Source of the DNA: Ruminococcus sp.
GTDB taxonomy: Bacteria; Bacillota; Clostridia; Oscillospirales; Ruminococcaceae
Direction of reading: 5' to 3'
Length of the DNA stretch: 64,000 nucleotides
Assembly (NCBI GenBank): GCA_015066705.1
Contig: SVNV01000008.1
Location: 1 to 64,000 of the forward strand
In this document: positions 58,116 through 64,000 of the stretch, piece by piece
Numbering within the stretch: position 1 is the first letter of the stretch
Layout: each line of letters begins with the position of its first letter
The notes under the pieces: generated by a model
What the model was told of the DNA's origin: nothing
The model's input: the letters and a program-made list of their open reading frames with translations, nothing else
Database searches by the model: none
Translations under genes and position numbers: made by a program

Positions 58116-58970
58116 ATGTCAAAGAAAGTTATTCTCACAGCAGATTCAACCTGCGACCTTGACAATGAATTAAAAGAACGATATAATGTAACCTATTTTC
58201 CACTTCATATTATTCTCGATGGAAAAGAGTATCTTGACAACGTTGATATTACGCCACCGGAAATCTTTCAGGCGTATTACGATAAAAAAATCCTGCCAAA
58301 GACATCAGCTGTAAACATCGGCGAATACGAGGAATTTTTCAAGAAATTTGTTGATGAAGGATACGAAGTTGTTCATATCAATCTGGGAAGTGCTTTATCA
58401 AGTTCACACAAAAATGCTGTTCTTGCTGCTGAGGAGCTGGAAGGTGTTTATGCTGTTGACTCATGTAATCTTTCAACAGGTATCGGACATCTTGTAGTAA
58501 GAGCCGGTCAGCTTATTGAACAGGGGCTTTCTGCTAAGGAGGTTGCTGAGCAGGTAAGCGCTATGGCAAAAAAGGTTCATTCAAGCTTTGTTCTTGATAC
58601 TTTGAAATTTATGGCGGCAGGAGGACGTTGCAGCACAGTTGTTGCACTGGGCGCAAATCTTCTCAACTTAAAGCCTTGTATTCAGGTAAACAATGCTGAC
58701 GGCAGTATGACTGTTGGTAAGAAATTCAGAGGAAAGCTTGACAAGGTGCTTGAGCAGTATGTTGAGGAAGAGCTTTCCAAGTATGAAAACATTGATGACA
58801 GCTTGGTTTTTGTTACACATTCAGGAATTGACGAGAGCTACATTGAGGTTGTTAAGAATGCTATTGAAAGAGTTCACCCATTCAAGGAAGTTCACACAAC
58901 GATTGCAAGCTGTTCTATTTCCTGTCACTGCGGACCAAACACACTTGGAATTTTGTTTATGACGAAATAG
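58116..58970 (+). CDS. DegV family fatty acid-binding protein
   Basis: 284 residues. ILTADSTCDLDNELKERY, YFPLHIILDGKEYLDN, PKTSAVNIGEYEEFF, HINLGSALSSSHKNA and DTLKFMAAGGRCS are the DegV blocks; the TSA and SS residues contact the fatty acid carboxylate in known structures. DegV (FakB-type) proteins present fatty acids to the kinase FakA; no fakA is nearby. A family 1-like hairpin remnant begins on its stop codon. Confidence 0.93.
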   Translation: MSKKVILTADSTCDLDNELKERYNVTYFPLHIILDGKEYLDNVDITPPEIFQAYYDKKILPKTSAVNIGEYEEFFKKFVDEGYEVVHINLGSALSSSHKNAVLAAEELEGVYAVDSCNLSTGIGHLVVRAGQLIEQGLSAKEVAEQVSAMAKKVHSSFVLDTLKFMAAGGRCSTVVALGANLLNLKPCIQVNNADGSMTVGKKFRGKLDKVLEQYVEEELSKYENIDDSLVFVTHSGIDESYIEVVKNAIERVHPFKEVHTTIASCSISCHCGPNTLGILFMTK

Positions 58971-59123
58971 CAAACGTGACGTTCCACATCAGAACCACGA
59001 ATTCTCGAAAACGACATTGTAACAATGTATGGCAAATTAAATGGTGAAACATCGTATACTGCCATTTACGGTCAGTTAATAACACTTCCTTGTTTTAATG
59101 CTGAATTTATAGATATCCAATAA
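58970..59123 (+). pseudogene. Gene remnant after degV, behind a hairpin fragment
   Basis: GCAAACGTGACGTT on the degV stop repeats the start of copy D (15024), then breaks. From 58980 a frame stays open to TAA at 59121-59123 without a proper start; its end reads LENDIVTMYGKLNGETSY, then LPCFNAEFIDIQ. This resembles the C-terminal beta-rich repeat often found in clostridial zinc-ribbon or surface proteins, so it is probably the tail of a lost gene. The identification is tentative. Confidence 0.4.
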
Positions 59124-59130
59124 TACCAAA

Positions 59131-59166
59131 AAACGGAGCGTAGATTTCTCTACACTCCGTTTTTTG
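59131..59166. terminator. Terminator between degV and valS
   Basis: ACGGAGCGTAGA / TCTACACTCCGT stem (one mismatch) followed by TTTTTTG; A-rich on the left. Shared by convergent genes. Confidence 0.85.
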
Positions 59167-59171
59167 TTTTT

Positions 59172-61796
59172 TTACTTTTTGAGAGCCTCGATTGACTGCA
59201 TAATCTTAGCCATTTTTTCTTCAGCCTTCAAAAGCTTTGCCTTTTCAGCCTCGATGAGCTTTTCAGGAGCTTTAGCTAAGAAGCCCTGATTATTAAGCTT
59301 TCCGTTAAGGAAATCAAGGTCTTTCTGAACAGCCTGTTTTTCCTTATCAAGTCTTGCAAGCTCTTTTTCTGTATCAACAATATCAGAAAGCGGAATGAAA
59401 ATTCTTGCAACGTCTGTAACAACAGTTACGCTGTCAGCAATATCCCACTTATCAGCAATTTCAACGTCGCTTGCAGAAGCAAGTCTTTCAAAGAACATTT
59501 TTCCAGCTGCAAAAGTATCCTTTTCAGCAGTTTCGATATAAAGCTTAGCCTTAACTGACGGAACAACGTTCATTTCCGCACGTCTGTTTCTGATGCCACG
59601 GATAGCGTCGATTACCATTTCAAATGACTTTTCTTCCTCTGGGAATGAAAGCTTTTCGTCATATACAGGGAAGTCTGAAGTCATAATGATTGAGCCGTCA
59701 TTTACAAGTGCCTGCCAGATTTCTTCTGTGATATAAGGCATAAATGGGTGGAGAAGCTTAAGCATTCCCTTCATAACCCATACAAGTACGCCCTGTGCAG
59801 TAGTAGCTGTTTCTCCGCCTGCGATAATTCTTGGCTTAGTAAGTTCGATATACCAGTCGCAGTATACATCCCAGATAAAGTCATAAATCTTCTGTGCGGC
59901 AACACCAAGCTCGAATTTATCAAGATTTTCGTTAACTTCCTTAGCAAGTGTATTGAACTTTGAAACAAGCCACTTATCTTCAACAGCAAGGTTTTCCGGA
60001 AGCTTATCAGCCTTGAACTCTTCAGGGAGATTCATCATAATAAATCTTGAAGCATTCCAGAGCTTATTAGCGAAGTTTCTGCTTGACTTAACCTTTTCTT
60101 CGATAAATCTCATATCGTTTCCAGGTGAGTTACCTGTTGCAAGCATAAGTCTTAATGCGTCTGCACCATACTGGTCGATAATTTCAAGTGGGTCGATACC
60201 GTTGCCCAATGATTTTGACATTTTTCTGCCCTGAGCATCTCTTACAAGTCCGTGAATAAGTACAGTATCAAACGGTGGTTTTCCTGTACATTCAAGAGAT
60301 GAGAACATCATTCTGATTACCCAGAAGAAAATAATATCGTAGCCTGTTACGAGAGTATTTGTAGGGAAGAAGTACTTAAAGTCCTCAGCGTCCTTATCAG
60401 GCCAGCCAAGAGTTGAGAATGGCCAGAGTGCTGATGAGAACCATGTATCAAGAGTATCCTCATCCTGACGCATAGCCTTACCACACTTAGGACAAGTAGC
60501 GCTCTTTTCCTTAGTAACAACCATTTCGCCACAGTCGTCACAGTAAAACGCAGGAATCTGATGTCCCCACCAGATTTGTCTTGAAATACACCAGTCACGG
60601 ATATTTTCAAGCCAGTGATAATAGATTTTATCAAATCTTTCAGGAACGAATTTAGTTTCACCCTTCTTAACAGCGTCGATAGCAGGCTGTGCAAGAGGAG
60701 CCATCTTTACAAACCACTGAGTTGAAACAGCAGGTTCAACGGTAGTACCACATCTATAACAAGTACCAACGTTATGGTTATAGTCCTCAACCTTGATAAG
60801 GAAGCCACCCTTTTCCAAATCCTCGACAATTTTCTTTCTTGCCTCATATCTGTCCATACCAGCGTATTCAGGGTAGTCATCAGTAATCTTAGCGTCGTCT
60901 GTCATAACCTTAATTACTTCAAGGTTATGTCTCTTACCAACTTCAAAGTCGTTAGGGTCGTGTGCAGGAGTAATCTTTACAACGCCTGTACCAAAGCCGA
61001 TTTCTACATAGTCATCAGCAACAACAGGGATTTCTCTGCCAACGAGTGGGAGAATAAGAGTTTTACCCACAATATCCTTATATCTTTCGTCCTCTGGGTT
61101 TACAGCAACAGCGGTATCTCCGAGAAGTGTTTCAGGTCTTGTTGTAGCAATTTCAACATATCCGCTACCGTCCTTAAGAGGGTATCTGATATGCCAGAAG
61201 TGGCCTGCCTGGTCCTCAAAAGTAACCTCAGCATCTGAAAGTGAAGTCATACAGCAAGGGCACCAGTTAATCATTCTTTCGCCACGATAGATAAGTCCTT
61301 TTTCGTAGTACTTTACGAAAACTTCCTTAACAGCCTCGCTACAGCCTTCGTCCATAGTAAAGCGTTCTCTGTCCCAGTCACAGGAAGAACCGAGTTTCTT
61401 AAGCTGTTCAACAATTCTTCCTCCATACTGTTCCTTCCATTCCCACGCACGTTTCATAAAGCCTTCTCTACCGAGCATTTCCTTAGTAAGGCCTTCCTTA
61501 CGCATAGCCTCTACGATTTTAACTTCAGTAGCAAGTGCCGCATGGTCTGTACCCGGAAGCCACAATGCGCTATATCCGCTCATTCTCTTATAACGGATAA
61601 GGATATCCTGCAAGGTTTCGTCAAGGGCATGTCCCATATGGAGCTGACCTGTTACGTTTGGTGGCGGAATAACGATTGTATAAGGCTTCTTTTCAGGGTC
61701 TCTTTCAGCGTGAAAGCACTTATTTTCCTGCCAGAAGGCATAAATTTTATCTTCAACCTGATTAGGTTCATAAAGTTTTGAGAGTTCTTTTCTCAT
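59172..61796 (-). CDS. valS: Valyl-tRNA synthetase
   Basis: 874 residues, class I. The HIGH-type motif is PPPNVTGQLHMGHALDET, the KMSKS motif RKMSKSLGNGID; the editing domain (CP1) lies at about 190-340 with TTRPETLLGDTAV. WCISRQIWWGHQIP and a Cys-rich segment (CDDCGEMVV...CPKCGKAM) follow, and a C-terminal coiled coil ends the protein. It charges tRNA-Val and hydrolyses Thr-tRNA-Val. A small Phe-rich frame lies in its leader; no T-box was recognised. Confidence 0.97.
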   Translation of the reverse strand: MRKELSKLYEPNQVEDKIYAFWQENKCFHAERDPEKKPYTIVIPPPNVTGQLHMGHALDETLQDILIRYKRMSGYSALWLPGTDHAALATEVKIVEAMRKEGLTKEMLGREGFMKRAWEWKEQYGGRIVEQLKKLGSSCDWDRERFTMDEGCSEAVKEVFVKYYEKGLIYRGERMINWCPCCMTSLSDAEVTFEDQAGHFWHIRYPLKDGSGYVEIATTRPETLLGDTAVAVNPEDERYKDIVGKTLILPLVGREIPVVADDYVEIGFGTGVVKITPAHDPNDFEVGKRHNLEVIKVMTDDAKITDDYPEYAGMDRYEARKKIVEDLEKGGFLIKVEDYNHNVGTCYRCGTTVEPAVSTQWFVKMAPLAQPAIDAVKKGETKFVPERFDKIYYHWLENIRDWCISRQIWWGHQIPAFYCDDCGEMVVTKEKSATCPKCGKAMRQDEDTLDTWFSSALWPFSTLGWPDKDAEDFKYFFPTNTLVTGYDIIFFWVIRMMFSSLECTGKPPFDTVLIHGLVRDAQGRKMSKSLGNGIDPLEIIDQYGADALRLMLATGNSPGNDMRFIEEKVKSSRNFANKLWNASRFIMMNLPEEFKADKLPENLAVEDKWLVSKFNTLAKEVNENLDKFELGVAAQKIYDFIWDVYCDWYIELTKPRIIAGGETATTAQGVLVWVMKGMLKLLHPFMPYITEEIWQALVNDGSIIMTSDFPVYDEKLSFPEEEKSFEMVIDAIRGIRNRRAEMNVVPSVKAKLYIETAEKDTFAAGKMFFERLASASDVEIADKWDIADSVTVVTDVARIFIPLSDIVDTEKELARLDKEKQAVQKDLDFLNGKLNNQGFLAKAPEKLIEAEKAKLLKAEEKMAKIMQSIEALKK

Positions 61797-61844
61797 TTTA
61801 AATTATCCTTTCGTCGTTAATTCTGGTTTCAAAAAAAGTATGTT

Positions 61845-61904
61845 TCAGACTCGGAAATTCCTTCTTTGAAAACCAAAGAAAGAAAAACTGAAATAATTAT
61901 TCAT
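61845..61904 (-). CDS. Putative Phe-rich leader peptide upstream of valS
   Basis: A 19-codon frame, MNNYFSFSFFGFQRRNFRV, with a strong AAAGGAG nine bases upstream of its ATG, located in the valS leader between the promoter and the gene. Six of 19 residues are Phe. A TTCTTTG / CAAAGAA hairpin overlaps the frame. It ends 48 bases before the valS ATG. It has the look of an attenuation or stalling peptide, but Phe rather than Val is enriched, so the signal sensed is unclear. Confidence 0.45.
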   Translation of the reverse strand: MNNYFSFSFFGFQRRNFRV

Positions 61905-61935
61905 AAGCCAATTCTCCTTTCATCACTAAATATAT

Positions 61936-61964
61936 ATTATTGCACATTTTCCTCATTTTGTCAA
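61936..61964 (-). promoter_or_regulatory. Promoter of valS
   Basis: TTGACA, 17 bases, AATAAT with extended -10 TGC on the minus strand. It abuts a family 1 element. Confidence 0.7.
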
Positions 61965-62062
61965 CTGGCGCTGGCGCCAGTGCCACCTACCCTCGCCACA
62001 CATTTGATAGGGTTTTAAAATTTGCGTGCTCGGGTGTTATCGGCTCGCATAGGCTCGATTTA
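61965..62062. repeat. Structured intergenic element, family 1, copy C
   Basis: Hairpin CTGGCG-CTGG-CGCCAG, then CCACCTACCCTCGCC, ATTTGATAGGGTTTT, GCGTGCTCGGGTGTTATCGG and CTCGCATAGGCTCGA. The linkers match copies A and B base for base over long stretches although they lie 61 kb apart; the first hairpin is different but complete. Sits between the divergent valS and Nudix promoters. Confidence 0.7.
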
Positions 62063-62080
62063 ACAATGCACAATTATCCA

Positions 62081-62109
62081 TTGTCATTTGTCAATTAGTA
62101 TGCTATACT
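62081..62109 (+). promoter_or_regulatory. Promoter of the Nudix gene
   Basis: TTGTCA, 17 bases, TATACT with extended -10 TGC. The -35 lies inside an ACAATGCACAATTATCC-type repeat run, so the repeat may have supplied it. Confidence 0.6.
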
Positions 62110-62149
62110 ATATATAAACAACCACAATCCAAAGAAAAGAGGTAAACAA

Positions 62150-62692
62150 ATGCATTTAAGCGAAGAAACTTTATCTGTTGAAGAAATTTTCAAAGGGAAA
62201 ATTCTTGACGTTACAAGAGATACCGTTATGCTTGAAAACGGCGAAAAAGCTTTCCGTGAGGTAATTCACCACAATGGTGGAGTCTGTGTTGTTCCGCTTA
62301 CTGATGAGGGAGAGGTTATTTTTGTCAGACAGTTCCGTTATCCTTTTAAAAAGATACTTACGGAAGTTCCTGCGGGGAAGCTCGAAAAAGGCGAAAATCC
62401 GCTTGAATGTGGTATCCGTGAGCTGAAAGAAGAGGTGGGTGCAGAGGCAAAGGAAATTATCCCCCTTGGCTGTCTTTATCCGACGGTAGCTTATGACACG
62501 GAAATCATTTATATGTATCTTGCAAAAGGGCTGACTTTTTCTGAGCAGTCACTTGATGAAGACGAGTTTCTTGATGTGGTAAAAATTCCACTTGAGGAGG
62601 CATACAGAATGGCAATGAATGGCGAGTTACCCGACGCAAAAACCCAGCTTGCGATTTTAAAAACTTATCTTTTTACAATGCACAATGCATAA
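62150..62692 (+). CDS. Nudix hydrolase, ADP-ribose pyrophosphatase type
   Basis: 180 residues. The Nudix box is GKLEKGENPLECGIRELKEEVGA, preceded by HNGGVCVVPL and FVRQFRYPFKKILTEVPAG, as in NudF-type ADP-ribose pyrophosphatases that split ADP-ribose to AMP and ribose 5-phosphate. AGAGGT is upstream of the ATG. The last residues (TMHNA) and the stop are encoded by an ACAATGCAC repeat, so the C-terminus may be repeat-derived. Confidence 0.9.
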   Translation: MHLSEETLSVEEIFKGKILDVTRDTVMLENGEKAFREVIHHNGGVCVVPLTDEGEVIFVRQFRYPFKKILTEVPAGKLEKGENPLECGIRELKEEVGAEAKEIIPLGCLYPTVAYDTEIIYMYLAKGLTFSEQSLDEDEFLDVVKIPLEEAYRMAMNGELPDAKTQLAILKTYLFTMHNA

Positions 62693-62708
62693 TTTACAAT
62701 GCACAAAT

Positions 62709-62742
62709 AAAGCGTACAGATTTCTCTGTACGCTTAATTTTT
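62709..62742. terminator. Terminator of the Nudix gene
   Basis: AAGCGTACAGA / TCTGTACGCTT stem followed by AATTTTTT. A GTTGCC-GTA-GGCAAC hairpin follows at 62748-62762, then an AATTGTCCATTATCAACTG repeat-like run to the permease stop. Confidence 0.85.
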
Positions 62743-62795
62743 TACCCGTTGCCGTAGGCAACACCATAATTGTCCATTATCAACTGTAAACTGAA

Positions 62796-64000
62796 CTATA
62801 CTTCCTTTTTTGTAAATCCGTCCCATGCGACAAGTCCGAAAACCAGCATATGAACTAAAATTACTATAATTGCAAAGCCAAGCGAATGGTTAGGGTAATA
62901 TGAATTGCCTTCTGCGATAGCCTTCAGGTCTGTGTTTGACCAGATGAGGTATCTTCCCCAGTCCTGCTTGAATGTCGCAAGAAGCTGAACGATTGCGCTT
63001 CCTGAAAGCAGTGAAAATACAGATAATCCTGTTGCAAGACCGGAGCTTTTTGTAAGCGACGAAACAGCAAACGCAAGAGTTACAGATACAACAACGTCAA
63101 TGCTCTTGAGCATAAACAGCTTAAAGATATAGCCGAGACCTGAGGTAGTGACGATTTCGTTGTTTACGATTTTTATGTAGTCTGCACCGATGTCTGATGT
63201 TCCGAAGAATAACATTGACAAAAGAATGGTCGACACGTAGAAAATCAGGATAAAGCCATAGCCCGTAACAATACAGGTAATATATTTGGAAACTAAAATC
63301 TTCCAGCGTTTAACAGGGTTTATGAGAAGAAATTTTATTGTGCCCTGTGAAAACTCGTTAGCAATAATGCTTCCTGCAAGGACTGCAACAAGAAGTCCGA
63401 TAAAAGAAATAATCATCGGAGAATTTGTAAGACAAACCCAGATATTGAGTGCGGGCATTTCCTCTGTGGAGTAATCGGCAACATTAACTGCTATATTGTT
63501 TTCGAGTCTGTAAAGACCGAGTTTTACACTGTTTTTATATGCTTCTGCTTCTTCTTTGGAGATTGTGCCTATAGCTATCATTTCTTTAGCATCGGCTATG
63601 TCAGTGATAAGAATGTTTTTGTAATCTTCATTTGTAATAAATCCGTCAGGGAAAGGAATATTGTTGTCAATTCTGTACTGGTATTCCCAGTATAAATCCT
63701 CAGGAGTATCCATTTTCTTATAGCTGTCAATCATATACTGACAGTAGGCTTTCCAATCATTTTTTTCAATTATTGAAAGCATTTCCTTACGGGTTGCCTC
63801 GTCGTAGGTGTATACGACTGTTTTCTCGTCTGTGAAATTTCCGTCTTCGTCAGTAGCGTAGCTTGTTTCATATGAAAAAGCCTCCTCACAGGCTTCGTAT
63901 CTCCAATTCCACATAACGTTATGCTTTTTCATATATTCAAACATTTCGATTTTAAGCTCGTAGCCTGTGTATTTTTCCAGCTCGGCGTCACTTATAAGCT
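62796..64000 (-). CDS. ABC-2 type transporter permease, 5' end outside the window
   Basis: The frame stays open to the right edge (at least 400 residues), so the gene is partial. A large outside loop (before about SPMIISFIGLLVAVLAG) precedes five or six membrane segments; GSIIANEFSQGTIKFLLINP is the typical ABC-2 permease motif coupling to the ATPase. The end is WDGFTKKEV. An ATP-binding subunit gene would be expected upstream, beyond the window. Substrate unknown. Confidence 0.88.
   Translation of the reverse strand, partial: LISDAELEKYTGYELKIEMFEYMKKHNVMWNWRYEACEEAFSYETSYATDEDGNFTDEKTVVYTYDEATRKEMLSIIEKNDWKAYCQYMIDSYKKMDTPEDLYWEYQYRIDNNIPFPDGFITNEDYKNILITDIADAKEMIAIGTISKEEAEAYKNSVKLGLYRLENNIAVNVADYSTEEMPALNIWVCLTNSPMIISFIGLLVAVLAGSIIANEFSQGTIKFLLINPVKRWKILVSKYITCIVTGYGFILIFYVSTILLSMLFFGTSDIGADYIKIVNNEIVTTSGLGYIFKLFMLKSIDVVVSVTLAFAVSSLTKSSGLATGLSVFSLLSGSAIVQLLATFKQDWGRYLIWSNTDLKAIAEGNSYYPNHSLGFAIIVILVHMLVFGLVAWDGFTKKEV

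Noticed and set aside
61797..61935. T-box riboswitch upstream of valS
   Set aside because: No TGGNACC-type T-box bulge or specifier hairpin was found in the leader; only the Phe-rich frame and a short hairpin are visible.

Overview
The window is a low-GC chromosomal segment of a spore-forming, anaerobic Clostridia bacterium, most likely of the Ruminococcus/Oscillospiraceae group. Support: consensus TTGACA-17-TATAAT promoters (many with an extended -10 TG), strong GGAGG ribosome-binding sites, sporulation genes (gpr, spoIIP, spoVAC, a gerA-type operon), an electron-bifurcating [FeFe]-hydrogenase operon, and Thr-rich surface linkers. The genus is an inference. No prophage, IS transposase or CRISPR array was seen; most content is housekeeping.

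Layout. 0-3 kb: rplA end, L10 leader, rplJ-rplL. 3-10 kb: lipoprotein, aspartate aminotransferase, DUF421/DUF4363 pair, spore germination operon gerABC. 10-15 kb: epimerase, an MBOAT-like protein lacking both family histidines with an acidic membrane partner, DUF4830 protein, nrdR. 15-24 kb: two divergent hydrogenase-linked operons, one regulatory (PHP, two DRTGG proteins, sensory-type [FeFe]-hydrogenase, RsbW-like ATPase) and one catalytic (HydC, ATPase, 2Fe-2S protein, HydB, HydA). 24-34 kb: radical SAM protein, permuted NlpC/P60 protein, hisS-aspS operon, bioY, HD-GYP protein, zinc-type CDF transporter, four tRNAs. 34-47 kb: sfsA, DUF3048 lipoprotein, mgsA, minD, gpr, rpsT, XRE regulator, CAP protein, sugar transferase, HtrA, glycosyltransferase, small unknown genes, YfcE, spoVAC, spoIIP. 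48-64 kb: small membrane protein plus ilvBNC, nth, mraY-like/pssA/psd, pullulanase, eukaryotic-type hisA, degV, valS, Nudix hydrolase, ABC permease (partial).

The most unusual content lies between genes. At least two families of structured, dispersed, palindromic elements occupy 3' untranslated or convergent intergenic regions. Copies keep their linkers, while the stems differ in sequence yet still pair, as expected if the fold is maintained. Several fold as cloverleaves; one forms nearly the whole 5' untranslated region of bioY. Other regulatory candidates are an S20 leader whose hairpin loop is complementary to the rpsT ribosome-binding site, a Phe-rich leader peptide upstream of valS, and an operator core shared by two unlinked promoters.
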